Shown: positions 26,939-37,020 of the stretch, piece after piece
How the letters are laid out: each line of letters begins with the position of its first letter
How positions within the stretch are numbered: position 1 is the first letter of the stretch
Assembly: GCA_963736235.1 (NCBI GenBank)
Contig: CAVTOR010000031.1
Coordinates: 806,001-870,000, forward strand
Source of the DNA: CAVORB01 sp963736235
Lineage (GTDB): Bacteria > Pseudomonadota > Gammaproteobacteria > Chromatiales > Chromatiaceae
Length of the DNA: 64,000 nucleotides
Direction: 5' to 3'
The notes under the pieces: model-generated
The model's database searches: none
What the model saw: only the letters and a program-made list of their open reading frames with translations
What the model was told of the DNA's origin: nothing
Program-made: the position numbers and the translations under genes

Positions 26939-28081
26939 ATGCCCATGACAGCGCACCAAGCCCTAAGCGTCGCGCGCATGCTTCGCAACCCGCCCGCGCC
27001 CGAACCGGCCGAGGTCTCAACTCGCTTCCCGATTCCCGCCCCACTCACGGGCATCGAGACCCTGGGTGCCGGGCTGATCAACGACACCTTCCTGGTATCG
27101 GCGGGAGAGTCGGGCTGGGTTCTGCAGCGCATCAACGGCAAGGTCTTTGCCGACCCAGAACGCATCATGGCCAATCTGGCGGTGCTGTCCGAACATCTGG
27201 AGGCGCTCCCGGAGCAGGATCTGCGCATCCCCCGCCTCGTCCTAGCGGCCGACGGCCGGCCTTGCGTGCGCGACTGTGACGGCGGCGTCTGGCGGCTGAT
27301 GGAACTGATCCCGAATGCCCGCGCGCTCCACCGCCTGGACACCGTATCCCAGGCGCGAGAGGTGGGTCGATGCCTGGGCCGCTTCCATCGGTTGACGTTC
27401 GGCCTCGACCCCGGGCGGCTCGCGACCACCCTGCCCGGGTTCCATTGTGCGCCCAAATACCTGCGGCGCCTCGACCAGGCGCTTGAAAGCGGCGACGCGG
27501 CGCACCGGGAGGGAGACGTCCGCCGGGCACTCGACTTCGTCGCCAGCCGGCGCGACCTGACCCAGTTGTTGGAGCAGGGCAAGCGCGATGGCAGGCTCTC
27601 GCTGCGGGTGATCCACGGCGACCCCAAGCTGGACAACATCCTGTTCGACCGAGCCGGCGAGCGGGCGCTGGGGTTGATCGACCTGGACACGGTCCAGCCC
27701 GGGCTCGTCTTGCAGGATATCGGCGACTGCCTGCGCTCCTGCTGCAACCGCGGCGGGGAGACACGAGCGGGGGCGCCCAAGGTCGAGTTCGACATCACAA
27801 TCTGCCGCGGCATCCTCGAGGCCTACGCCAACGAGAGCCGGGGCCTGCTGAGCGCGACGGAAATCGGGCTGATCTACGACGCGACGCGCCTGCTCCCCTT
27901 CGAACTCGGCCTGCGTTTTCTCACCGATCACCTGGACGGGGACCGTTACTTCCGGGTGAGCGCCCCCGGGGACAACCTGCGCAAGGCGCTGGTCCAGTTC
28001 GACCTGTTGGCGGACATCGAGCGCAAGGAGCCCGAGATCCGGCGGGTCGTCGGTGACTGTTGGAGTCCCGCCGGGGCGTGA
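26939..28081 (+). CDS. APH-family phosphotransferase, N-acetylhexosamine 1-kinase-like
   Basis: About 380 residues with the aminoglycoside-phosphotransferase/choline-kinase fold. The N-lobe opening is 'LGAGLINDTFLVSAGESGWV'. The catalytic loop is 'VIHGDPKLDNILFD' (Brenner motif HGDxxxxN) and the metal-binding Asp is in 'LGLIDLDTVQPGL'. This pattern and length resemble NahK-type sugar 1-kinases more than drug-resistance enzymes. I use the ATG at 26939; the ATG at 26945 is equally possible, and neither has a strong ribosome-binding site. The anion transporter gene follows after 73 bases. Confidence 0.75.
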   Translation: MPMTAHQALSVARMLRNPPAPEPAEVSTRFPIPAPLTGIETLGAGLINDTFLVSAGESGWVLQRINGKVFADPERIMANLAVLSEHLEALPEQDLRIPRLVLAADGRPCVRDCDGGVWRLMELIPNARALHRLDTVSQAREVGRCLGRFHRLTFGLDPGRLATTLPGFHCAPKYLRRLDQALESGDAAHREGDVRRALDFVASRRDLTQLLEQGKRDGRLSLRVIHGDPKLDNILFDRAGERALGLIDLDTVQPGLVLQDIGDCLRSCCNRGGETRAGAPKVEFDITICRGILEAYANESRGLLSATEIGLIYDATRLLPFELGLRFLTDHLDGDRYFRVSAPGDNLRKALVQFDLLADIERKEPEIRRVVGDCWSPAGA

Positions 28082-28154
28082 CACGGGCCAGCCGTCGCGG
28101 CGACAGGCGCTCTCGCATTCATCCCGGCATGATCGCTCACGCACACTGGAGACG

Positions 28155-29636
28155 ATGCGACACCTAGCGCTCAATCGGTCGATGGCCCGCTGGACCGGCC
28201 TGATTCTCGGGCCGGTTCTGTCCCTGGCGGTCTGGCTCTGGGTGGGGGCGGAAGGACCCGATGCCCTCTCCCCCGCGGGACGCGCAACCGCTTCCGTCGC
28301 CGTGCTGATGGCCTGCTGGTGGCTGACCCAGGCCATCCCTCTGGCAGCAACCGCGCTGCTGCCGGTGCTGCTCTTCCCGCTGCTCGGGGCGGGCAGCGCC
28401 GCGGAGGCGACCGCGCCCTACAGCCGGCCGCTGATCTTCCTGTTCCTCGGCGGCTTCCTGCTCGGGCTTTCGCTGCAGAAGTGGGGTCTCCACCGGCGCA
28501 TCGCGCTGCTCACGTTGCTCGCGTTCGGGACCCGGCCGCCGCGCCTGGTCGCGGGATTCATGCTTGCGACCGCCGTGCTGAGCATGTGGATCTCCAACAC
28601 CGCCACCGTGATCATGATGCTCCCCATCGGGCTGAGCGTGTTGGAGACCATGCGCGAGCGCCTCGGCGGCAACCTGTCGAAGGCGCGGCACCCCGGCGAC
28701 CGCTTCTCCCCCGCCCTGCTGCTGGGGATCGCCTATGCCGCCTCTATAGGCGGCATCGGAACCCTGATCGGCACCCCGCCGAACCTGATTTTGGCCGCCT
28801 TCCTGCAGGAGCGCTTCGGAACCGCAATCTCCATGCTGGGGTGGCTGCCTATCGGTCTGCCCCTGGTCGCGGCGCTGCTACCCTTGACCTGGCTCTATCT
28901 GACCCGAATCGCATTCCCGATCGGCCACTACAGCATCCGCGGCGGCCGCGAGCTGCTGCGCAGCCAGCTGATCGCACGGGGCCCGATGAGTCGTGGGGAG
29001 CGGGTCGTGCTGATTGTCTTCGGTCTCACCGCCTTGGGCTGGATCCTGCGTCCTAAGCTTGCGGCCTGGTCCGGGCTGACGGGGATCGACGATGCGGTGA
29101 TCGCCATGGCCGGCGCCCTCGCCCTGTTCCTGATTCCGGTAGAGCCCGGCCGCCAGATCTTCGCGCTGGACTGGGAGACGGCGCGGCAGCTTCCTTGGGA
29201 CATCTTGATCCTGTTCGGCGGCGGATTGAGCCTCGCGGCGGCGATCGAGCGAAATGGCGTGGACGCCTTCATCGCCTCGTCCCTGACGGGACTGCAGGGG
29301 CTGGACCTGATCTGGTGCCTGCTGGCGGTCACGGCCCTGATGGTGTTCCTCACCGAGGTCACCAGCAACACGGCGGTGACCGCAACCCTGCTGCCGGTGC
29401 TGGCGGCGACCTCGGAGGCGCTGGGGTTGCCCGCCTCGCCCATCCTGGTCGCTGCCACGCTGGCCGCGAGCTGCGCCTTCATGCTGCCGGTGGCCACGCC
29501 CCCGAACGCGGTCGTGTTCGCTTCCGGGAAGGTGAGCGTCGGCCAGATGGCCGGGGCTGGGCTGGGGCTCAACCTGATCGCGATCCTGCTGATCACGGCG
29601 CTGGTGTACCTGCATCCCCTCGCGCAAGCCCTCTGA
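28155..29636 (+). CDS. DASS-family sodium/anion (dicarboxylate or sulfate) symporter
   Basis: A 493-residue inner-membrane transporter of the SLC13/DASS type, with about eleven hydrophobic segments. Two SNT motifs, 'MWISNTATVIMMLP' (near residue 157) and 'EVTSNTAVTATLLP' (near residue 402), mark the paired re-entrant loops that bind anion and sodium. 'GGFLLGLSLQKWGLHRRIAL' is also typical. Family substrates include C4-dicarboxylates, citrate and sulfate; which applies here is unknown. GGAG is placed well ahead of the ATG at 28155. It is convergent with dcd. Confidence 0.88.
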   Translation: MRHLALNRSMARWTGLILGPVLSLAVWLWVGAEGPDALSPAGRATASVAVLMACWWLTQAIPLAATALLPVLLFPLLGAGSAAEATAPYSRPLIFLFLGGFLLGLSLQKWGLHRRIALLTLLAFGTRPPRLVAGFMLATAVLSMWISNTATVIMMLPIGLSVLETMRERLGGNLSKARHPGDRFSPALLLGIAYAASIGGIGTLIGTPPNLILAAFLQERFGTAISMLGWLPIGLPLVAALLPLTWLYLTRIAFPIGHYSIRGGRELLRSQLIARGPMSRGERVVLIVFGLTALGWILRPKLAAWSGLTGIDDAVIAMAGALALFLIPVEPGRQIFALDWETARQLPWDILILFGGGLSLAAAIERNGVDAFIASSLTGLQGLDLIWCLLAVTALMVFLTEVTSNTAVTATLLPVLAATSEALGLPASPILVAATLAASCAFMLPVATPPNAVVFASGKVSVGQMAGAGLGLNLIAILLITALVYLHPLAQAL

Positions 29637-29654
29637 ACCTGGAGCGCGGAGCCG

Positions 29655-30224
29655 CTACGGCTTCGGCAGCGTGACCCCCTGCTGACCCTGGTACTTGCCG
29701 CCCCGGTCCCGGTATGAAGTCTCGCAGACCTCGTCGGACTCGAAGAAAAGTACCTGTGCCACGCCCTCGTTAGCGTAGATCTTGGCCGGCAAGGGCGTGG
29801 TGTTCGAGAACTCCAGCGTCACATGTCCCTCCCACTCGGGCTCCAGGGGCGTAACATTGACGATGATGCCGCAGCGGGCGTAGGTCGACTTGCCAAGGCA
29901 CACCACGAGCACGTTGCGAGGAATCCGCAGATACTCGACGGTGCGCGCCAGGGCGAAGGAGTTGGGAGGGATGATGCAGACCTCGGACTTGAGGTCCACG
30001 AAGCTGTTGGAGTCGAAACCCTTGGGGTCGACAATGGCGGAGTTGATGTTGGTGAAGATCTTGAACTCGTCGGCACAGCGAATATCGTAGCCGTAGCTCG
30101 ACGTCCCGTAGGAGATCACGCGCCCACCGCCGGCGGCCTCCCTCACCTGAACCGGCTCGAAGGGCTCGATCATGCCCTGTTCCTCCGCCATGCGGCGGAT
30201 CCAGCGGTCGGATTTGATGGTCAT
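29655..30224 (-). CDS. dcd: dCTP deaminase
   Basis: Dcd converts dCTP to dUTP, feeding thymidylate synthesis. The 189-residue product is the usual length. It includes 'SYGTSSYGYDIRCADEFKIF', the active-site 'NVTPLEPEWEGHVTLEFSNT' and the C-terminal 'SYRDRGGKYQGQQGVTLPKP'. It is intact and closes 18 bases from the convergent transporter. Confidence 0.96.
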   Translation of the reverse strand: MTIKSDRWIRRMAEEQGMIEPFEPVQVREAAGGGRVISYGTSSYGYDIRCADEFKIFTNINSAIVDPKGFDSNSFVDLKSEVCIIPPNSFALARTVEYLRIPRNVLVVCLGKSTYARCGIIVNVTPLEPEWEGHVTLEFSNTTPLPAKIYANEGVAQVLFFESDEVCETSYRDRGGKYQGQQGVTLPKP

Positions 30225-30531
30225 GTCTTAACCGAGGAAGCGCGTAAAACCGCGCAGGGTACAACGGCGTCGGCGCACCTGCCAACCCGTTGAACATGCG
30301 TCCGAGGGCAAGGTCGGACCGCGTCGCCCGTCCATAAAGCGTGAGAGCGGTCACGAATTTAGCGACCCTTCTGATCTATTTTCAATTCCGCAACCAAGAA
30401 TAAGGAATCAAGCGAGGGACTCTTTCGTGCGCGCCGCCGGCGCGCGCGCATCGCCCCGCCTTGCTTCCTCTACCGGTGCCGCTACTCGCGGCGAAACTTT
30501 CGCACATCGCGCGAGCGATGGAGGTTTCCCG
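30225..30531. other. Intergenic region between dcd and the DUF1631 gene
   Basis: About 307 bases between divergent genes, with an AT-richer patch around 30355-30415. It must hold promoters for both directions. I see no -35/-10 pair good enough to name and no RNA gene. Confidence 0.5.
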
Positions 30532-32868
30532 ATGGCGGGAAGCGCAAGCAGTAACGTCATTTCGCTAGAGCGGCGCGCGAACGCCGCAAGATCGGCACCT
30601 GCGCGTGAGGCGCTGGGGTTGCTGAACCCTTGCCGGGATCAGCTAGCGCACGGAGTCGCTACCGCTTTCTCCGAGGGCATGAGCGCGGCAAGGAATCGTT
30701 TGTTCGATCTTGCCGACCGCGCGACCAGCATCGAGGTGCAAACACTCTATTTCGCCGCCCAACGTACCCTGGACCGGAAAGGAGCCGAGATCCTGGAGCT
30801 TTTCCGAACCGGCTTCACTCGCTCGTTCGACGCCTCGCTCGAATCCTTGGCGGTTGCGAATCCCCAATGTGACTCCCACGATGACGAAGACCTGAGCCTG
30901 GTAGAGAACGCGGACTTCGAGCGCGACCTGACGATAGCCAGACTCGCGTCACGCGCCCTCTACGGCTGTTCTGAACAGCTGACGGTCCTGGATCGGCGCA
31001 TTGCGTCAATCCTGGAAATCAAGACCATCCACCCGGACGCGAATCCCCTCTTTCCCCGGGCCCTGTTCGAGGCGTTTCTGGGCGCAACCGAGGAGCTGGA
31101 AATCGGAGGCCCGATCGGTATCGCACTGCTGCAGGAGTTCGAGCGCCAGGTTCAGGGGGCACTGCCAAAACTCTACGCCCAGCTTAACACCTACTTGATC
31201 GAGCGCGGCGTGCTGCCCAAGATTCCCCGCGGCGCTGCGCGCCGACCGGAGCACACAGGCATTGCCGAGCAGGCCGAGCCCGCCCCGTCCCATAATCCCA
31301 AAACCGAAACATCCCCGCCGGGAGAGCCGGCTGCCGAGGATGTCTTTGCCCAGCTAGCGAGCCACTTCCAGCCGGCCCACTCCACTGCCGGGTACGTGTC
31401 GAGCGCGCCGGTCCGAGACGACAGAGCCCTGGCCCAACTGCAAGCAAATATCTACCGAGCCCTCACGCACATCCAGAGAGAGGGCCACAGCCGCTGGGCA
31501 CTCCCCGGCGTGGAGGTCGCGCCGCCTAATCAAGAGGGGATGCACAACATCCTGTGGCAGATCCGCGATGCACCGCTCATCAGCGAGGCGGATCCGGTCG
31601 ACTCGGTGACGGCGGGGATCGTGGCGGCCCTGTTCGACCAGGTGCTAAGCGATCACGACATACCCCTGCCATTGCGCGAGCAACTGGCCCGGTTGCAGGT
31701 CCCGGTGCTCAAAGTAGCGCTGATGGACAAGCAGTTCTTCGCGAGCCAACAGCACCCCGCCCGCCGTCTTCTAGACATCATCGCAAGCGCTTCGATCGGT
31801 TGGAGCGAGGCGGACGCGCCGCGACTGCATGCCAGAATCAAGTCCGTCGTTGATGAGATCATCCGTGACTTCGACACCGACGTCCGGGTCTTCTCCGCTC
31901 AGCCGGAGAAGCTCGAAGCCTTCGTCAACCAGGAGGAGCAGCAGGCGCGGGACAAGACCCAGGAAATCGTCAGGGGTTTCGAGCGCGGGGAGACGGTGCG
32001 GCAAGCCGAGGCAGCGGCCCGGGCGCGCGTGGAAAGGTACACCGAGTCGCACGACTTGCCGCCGCTCGTTCGCGAATTCTTGAACAAGATCTGGCGCCCG
32101 GTTCTAACCCTCGCGTACGCGCAGGGCGGTGAGGCGAGCCGTTCCTGGCGCGAGAGCGTGCGCACCATGGGGGATCTCGTCTGGAGCGTGGCGCGCAAGG
32201 CGGACACGACCCAACGCCATCGGTTTTTCGCCATGCTGCCGGGGTTGCTCCAGCGGCTGCACGACGGCATGCACTCCGTGAAGGTCCCGCGCAGGGACGA
32301 AGACGCGTTCTTTTCCCATCTGGCGCGCCTGCACGCAAGCGTAGTAGGACCCGAATCGAAAGCCGTGGACGCATCGCCTGACGGCGCGGGTGGAGCGGTC
32401 TTGTCACGGCTTCCGGCCTCCAAACTGGAAGCCGAGGTGAGGGCCGAGTTGGGCGCGGACATCGCGCCGGAAGCCGCCATCCTGATCGACGAGCCGACCG
32501 AGGTTGTTACCCCGGCGCCCGCTTCCGTGCGGATCGAGCCAACACCGCCGCCGAAGAGCCCAGAGCGCGCGGCCGAACCGGAAGACGTCGGCAAGAACAA
32601 GCATCTCGATCTGGCGAAGAGCCTGGAAGTGGGTGCCTGGGTCGAGTTTTCGACCGAACGTGGCAACAACACCACCCTGCGCCTGAACTGGGTCAGCGGT
32701 CTGAAGAACATCTTCATGTTCACCAACCGGCAAGGCGAGAACGCTCTCGCGGTGCCCGTAGATCGTCTCGCGCAGCGCCTGCGCGAAGGTACGGCAAGGG
32801 TTTTGAGCGGGGACGCCTTGACCAAGCGCGCCTTCGCCAACATGCTCCATCAGGCACACGCGCTATAG
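30532..32868 (+). CDS. DUF1631 family protein
   Basis: A 778-residue protein of the proteobacterial DUF1631 family, whose function is not established. The ATG at 30532 is preceded by a strong GGAGG seven bases upstream and gives 'MAGSASSNVISLERRANAA'; the frame is open 35 codons further left. The body is helical and acidic. An internal Pro/Ala-rich linker lies near residues 240-290 and another near 655-685. The conserved C-terminal module 'LEVGAWVEFSTERGNNTTLR' with 'WVSGLKNIFMFTNRQGENAL' resembles PilZ-like beta-barrel sequence. No transmembrane segment is present. It is intact. Confidence 0.85.
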   Translation: MAGSASSNVISLERRANAARSAPAREALGLLNPCRDQLAHGVATAFSEGMSAARNRLFDLADRATSIEVQTLYFAAQRTLDRKGAEILELFRTGFTRSFDASLESLAVANPQCDSHDDEDLSLVENADFERDLTIARLASRALYGCSEQLTVLDRRIASILEIKTIHPDANPLFPRALFEAFLGATEELEIGGPIGIALLQEFERQVQGALPKLYAQLNTYLIERGVLPKIPRGAARRPEHTGIAEQAEPAPSHNPKTETSPPGEPAAEDVFAQLASHFQPAHSTAGYVSSAPVRDDRALAQLQANIYRALTHIQREGHSRWALPGVEVAPPNQEGMHNILWQIRDAPLISEADPVDSVTAGIVAALFDQVLSDHDIPLPLREQLARLQVPVLKVALMDKQFFASQQHPARRLLDIIASASIGWSEADAPRLHARIKSVVDEIIRDFDTDVRVFSAQPEKLEAFVNQEEQQARDKTQEIVRGFERGETVRQAEAAARARVERYTESHDLPPLVREFLNKIWRPVLTLAYAQGGEASRSWRESVRTMGDLVWSVARKADTTQRHRFFAMLPGLLQRLHDGMHSVKVPRRDEDAFFSHLARLHASVVGPESKAVDASPDGAGGAVLSRLPASKLEAEVRAELGADIAPEAAILIDEPTEVVTPAPASVRIEPTPPPKSPERAAEPEDVGKNKHLDLAKSLEVGAWVEFSTERGNNTTLRLNWVSGLKNIFMFTNRQGENALAVPVDRLAQRLREGTARVLSGDALTKRAFANMLHQAHAL

Positions 32869-32904
32869 TCGTAGACTGAATCCGAACAAGGGGCAGAGGG
32901 GGCT

Positions 32905-32937
32905 AGGCGCGGTGCGGGTAAACCCCACACCGCGCCT
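32905..32937. terminator. Hairpin between convergent DUF1631 and apbC genes
   Basis: AGGCGCGGTG pairs perfectly with CACCGCGCCT, extended by GGG/CCC around a short loop. It lies between two convergent genes, where a bidirectional terminator is expected. There is no T-run on either side, so it is not a textbook intrinsic terminator. Confidence 0.45.
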
Positions 32938-32973
32938 GAACTGTTCCTGACACGCCCGGGCTTCGGACCTGAA

Positions 32974-34065
32974 TCAGTTGTTCTGGATGACGATGCGCGG
33001 GAACTTGGCCGCGTAGTCCTTCGCCTGCAGGGACAGCATCGCCGCCGTCTTGCGGGCGATCTCGCGGTAGATCTCGGTGATCCGCGACTCGGGCTGGGCA
33101 ACCACCGTGGGCTTGCCGCTGTCCGTCTCCTCGCGGATATCGATATCCAACGGCAGCGAGCCCAGGAGCTTCACCCCGTACTGCTCGGCCATGCGAGTAC
33201 CGCCACCCTCGCCGAAGATGTGCTCCTCGTGGCCGCACTTCGAGCAGATGTGGGTGCTCATGTTCTCCACGATGCCGAGCACCGGCACCTCGACCTTCTG
33301 GAACATCTTCAGCCCCTTGCGGGCATCCAGCAGGGCGATGTCCTGAGGCGTTGTCACGATCACCGCGCCCGACACCGGAACCTTCTGGGCCAGGGTGAGC
33401 TGGGTGTCGCCGGTACCCGGGGGCAGATCGATGACCAGGTAGTCGAGATCCGACCAGTTGGTGTCGTTGAGTAGCTGCTCCAGGGCCTGGGTGACCATCG
33501 GTCCACGCCAGATCATGGGCGTCTCCTCGTCGATCAGGAAGCCGATGGACATGGCCTGGAGGTGGTAGCTGTTCATGGGCTCCAAACTGTTGCCGTCCTT
33601 CGATTCGGGCTTGCCCGTGATGCCGAGCATCCGCGGCTGAGACGGGCCGTAGATGTCCGCGTCCAGGATGCCGACCTTGGCGCCCTCCGCGGACAGCGCC
33701 AGCGCCAGGTTGACGGCGGTGGTGGACTTGCCCACGCCGCCCTTGCCCGAGGCGACCGCGATGATGTTCTTGACGTCGTCGATGGGCTTCAGGGACTTTT
33801 GCACCGAGTGCGCCGCAACCTTCCAGCTCACGTCGGCCGCTGCCGCGGAGACGCCCACGACCGAGCGCACCCTTTCCTCGACCGCCGCCTTGACCGCGTC
33901 CACGGCGCCCTTGGCGGGGAAGCCAAGTACGACCTGGACCTTGACCTGGTCGCCCTCGATCTCGATGCCCTTGACGCATCCGGCGCTCACCAGATCGCGC
34001 TCCAGATTTGGCTCGACGTACTCCTTGATCGCGGCTTCGACTTGCTCTCTCGTAACTTCAGACAT
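32974..34065 (-). CDS. apbC: Iron-sulfur cluster carrier ATPase ApbC/Mrp
   Basis: ApbC (Mrp) is a P-loop ATPase that carries [4Fe-4S] clusters to apo-proteins. The 363-residue product has an N-terminal MIP18/DUF59-like domain (residues 1-85), the deviant Walker A 'ASGKGGVGKSTTAVNLA' and the cluster-binding CxxC in 'STHICSKCGHEEH'. It is intact and divergent from metG, the same neighbourhood as in E. coli. Many nearby products (Rnf, GlcF, MiaB) need Fe-S clusters. Confidence 0.95.
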   Translation of the reverse strand: MSEVTREQVEAAIKEYVEPNLERDLVSAGCVKGIEIEGDQVKVQVVLGFPAKGAVDAVKAAVEERVRSVVGVSAAAADVSWKVAAHSVQKSLKPIDDVKNIIAVASGKGGVGKSTTAVNLALALSAEGAKVGILDADIYGPSQPRMLGITGKPESKDGNSLEPMNSYHLQAMSIGFLIDEETPMIWRGPMVTQALEQLLNDTNWSDLDYLVIDLPPGTGDTQLTLAQKVPVSGAVIVTTPQDIALLDARKGLKMFQKVEVPVLGIVENMSTHICSKCGHEEHIFGEGGGTRMAEQYGVKLLGSLPLDIDIREETDSGKPTVVAQPESRITEIYREIARKTAAMLSLQAKDYAAKFPRIVIQNN

Positions 34066-34290
34066 GACTTGCTCCGTGAAATGGGCTCCGGCCGCGCCAC
34101 GACGCCGGGATGGTTTTCGGATTGAAATTGGGTGCGGTAAGTCTAACGCCTTTGGCGTGTTTTACCCTCGCGACAGTTGGTCTTCAGGGTCGGGAATTCA
34201 AGGTGCGAACGACGCCCAGATGGCCCCGCGCTGAGGCTTCGTGAGATACTTTCTGGGTTCTACCGTTTCCCGTTCCCAGAAAACCCCGCC

Positions 34291-36358
34291 ATGAACGCCA
34301 AGCGAGACATCCTGGTCACCAGCGCCCTGCCCTACGCCAACGGCCCGATCCACATCGGACACCTGGTGGAATACATCCAGACCGACATCTGGGCGCGTTT
34401 CCAGAAGATGCGCGGGCACCGTTGCTTCTATGTCTGCGCCGACGACGCCCACGGCACCCCGATCATGCTCCGCGCCCGCCAGGAGGGCATCGACCCCGAG
34501 GCGCTCATCGCCCGGGTCGCGGAGGAGCACAAGGCGGACTTCGCGGCCTTCCGCGTCGGCTTCGACAACTACCACTCCACCCATTCAGCGGAGAACCGCC
34601 ACTACGCCTGCCTGATCTACGAGCGCAACCGGGACAAGGGCCACATCGCCAAGCGCACCATCACCCAGGCCTACGACCCGGTGGAGCAGATGTTCCTGCC
34701 CGACCGCTTCATCAAGGGCGAGTGCCCCAAGTGCGGCGCCGCCGACCAGTACGGCGACAACTGCGAGGTCTGCGGCGCCAGCTACTCGCCCGACGAGCTG
34801 AAGAACCCGAGCTCCGCCGTCTCGGGGGCCACGCCGGAGCAACGCGAGTCCGAGCACTACTTCTTCCGCCTCGGCGACTTCGAGGACATGCTCAAGGAGT
34901 GGACCCGCGGCGGCGGGCTGCAGAAGGAGGTCGCCAACAAGCTCGACGAGTGGTTCGACGCCGGGCTGCAGGAGTGGGACATCTCCCGCGACGCCCCCTA
35001 CTTCGGCTTCGAGATCCCGGACCATCCGGGCAAGTTCTTCTACGTCTGGCTCGACGCCCCCATCGGCTACATGGCGAGCTTCCAGAACCTGTGCGACCGG
35101 CCAGAGGCAAGCAGGCGGGCTGGAGTTCGACCACTTCTGGTCGCCGAGCTCCGAGGCCGAGGTCTACCACTTCATCGGCAAGGACATCATCTACTTCCAC
35201 GCCCTGTTCTGGCCCGCCATGCTGCACGGGGCGGACTTCCGCACCCCGACGGCGGTCTACGCCCACGGCTTCCTCACCGTGGACGGGCAGAAGATGTCCA
35301 AGTCCCGCGGCACCTTCATCAAGGCCCGCACCTATCTCGACCACCTCAACCCGGAGTACCTGCGCTACTACTTCGCCGCCAAGCTGGGTCCGGGCGTCGA
35401 CGACATCGACCTCAACCTGGAGGACTTCGCCCTGCGGGTGAACTCGGACCTGGTCGGCAAGGTCGTCAACATCGCCAGCCGTTGCGCCGGCTTCATCACC
35501 AAGCGCTTCGGCGGGCGCCTCGTCGGCCGAGGTCTCGGAGCCGGAGCTGTTCGCGGAGTTCGTGCGCGCCGGCCGCGTCCATCGCCGACGCCTACGAGCG
35601 CCGGGAATTCAGCCGCGCCGCCCGCGAGATCATGGCGCTGGCCGACCGCGCCAACCAGTGGATCGACGAGAAGGCGCCCTGGGTCGTGGCCAAGCAGGAC
35701 GGGCGCGATGCGGAGCTGCAGGACATCTGCTCCATGGGGCTCAACCTGTTCCGGGTCCTGATCGGCTACCTGCGCCCCATCCTGCCCGGAACCGCCGAGG
35801 CCGCGGAGGCATTCCTGCAGGATCGAGCCGCTCGACCTGGGATCAGCTACCCGAGCCCCTGGTGTGACCACGAGATCGCCAAGTTCAAGCCCCTGATGAC
35901 CCGGATCGACCCCAAGCAGATCGCGGCCATGCTGGAGGCGAGCAAGGAGGACCTGAGCAGCGCCGACGCCAAGAAGACCAAGCCCCACGAGATCACAACC
36001 GAGGGCCACCTGGTGAAGGACCCCATCGCCGAGACCATCGAGTTCGGCGACTTCGCCAAGGTGGACCTGCGCATCGCCCGCATCGCCGCGGCCGACTTGG
36101 TGGAGGGCGCGGACAAGCTGCTGCGGCTGACCCTCGACCTCGGGGGCGAGACAGCGCAACGTCTTCGCCGGCATCCGCGCCGCCTACGACCCCAAGGACC
36201 TGGTCGGACGCCTCACCGTCATGGTCGCCAATCTGGCCCCGCGCAAGATGCGCTTCGGCGTCTCCGAGGGCATGGTCCTGGCGGCTGGTCCCGGCGGCAA
36301 GGACATCTTCCTCCTGAGCCCGGACGAGGGGGCGGAGCCGGGGATGAGGATCAAATAG
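34291..36358 (+). CDS. metG: Methionyl-tRNA synthetase (several frameshifts)
   Basis: MetG charges both initiator and elongator tRNA-Met. The start 'MNAKRDILVTSALPYANGPIHIGHLVEYIQ' contains the HIGH motif. The zinc knuckle is 'CPKCGAADQYGDNCEVCG' and the KMSKS loop is in 'VDGQKMSKSRGTF' (near 35290). The C-terminal tRNA-binding domain starts 'FAKVDLRIARIAAADLVEGA'. Frame changes occur near 35110, 35515, 35575 and 36153. Three single-base insertions at 35821-35865 cancel each other and leave a short garbled patch in place of 'WDQLPEPLVDHEI'. The repaired length is about 685 residues. Confidence 0.93.
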
Positions 36359-36367
36359 GCAAGCAGC

Positions 36368-36448
36368 GTAGGTTGGGGTGAGGAACGAACCCCAACATCC
36401 CCCGCTGCCTTGCAACCGTTGGGGTTCGCAATGCTCACCCCAACCTAC
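36368..36448. repeat. REP/BIME repeat pair upstream of rayT
   Basis: GTAGGTTGGGGTGAG at 36368-36382 is repeated in perfect inverse orientation as CTCACCCCAACCTAC at 36434-36448. Each copy carries its own GTTGGGG/CCCCAAC hairpin. Two REP units facing each other like this form a BIME. It lies between the metG stop and the REP-associated transposase. Confidence 0.85.
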
Positions 36449-36489
36449 TCGACGTTAGAATCTCACCCAAAGAATCGGCCCACGCAACC

Positions 36490-37020
36490 ATGCGCTACCG
36501 CCGCGCCCGAGTGGGAGGCGCGACCTATTTCTTCACCGTCAATCTCGCCGACCGGTCGAGCCGGCTGCTGGTGGATCGGGTCGATGTCCTGCGCGACGCC
36601 GTTCGGCGTGTCCGCAGGACCCGCCCTTTCCAGGTCATTGCCTGGGTGGTGATGCCCAACCACCTTCATGCCGTTTGGCGGCTCCCCGCCGGCGACGCCG
36701 ATTTCTCGACCCGCTGGGCGCTGATCAAGGCGGGCTTCTCCCGCGCCCACCCGAAAACCGAGGCCGTCGGCGAGAGCCGGGCCCGCAAGGGCGAGCGGGG
36801 CGTCTGGCAGCGGCGCTTCTGGGAGCACACGATCCGGGACGACGCCGATCTGGCGCGCCACGTGGAGTACACCCACTACAACCCGGTCAAGCACGGCTAT
36901 GTCGAGCGAGCCATCGACTGGCCCTACTCGTCGCTTCGCCTCTACGTTCGCCGCGGGTTGCTCACGGAGGATTGGGGGTGCCCGGGCGCTACCAGCGGCG
37001 ATTTCGGCGAGCCCCCGTAG
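36490..37020 (+). mobile_element. rayT: REP-associated tyrosine transposase (RAYT)
   Basis: A 176-residue HUH/Y1 nuclease of the IS200-like RAYT group. It begins 'MRYRRARVGGATYFFTVNLADR', carries the HUH motif in 'VVMPNHLHAVWRLP' and has the presumed catalytic Tyr in 'VEYTHYNPVKHGYV'. RAYTs nick and rejoin REP hairpins and are thought to spread them; they are usually single-copy, domesticated genes. Matching REP units flank it on both sides. Its own stop codon is inside the downstream REP (TAG at 37018-37020). Confidence 0.92.
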
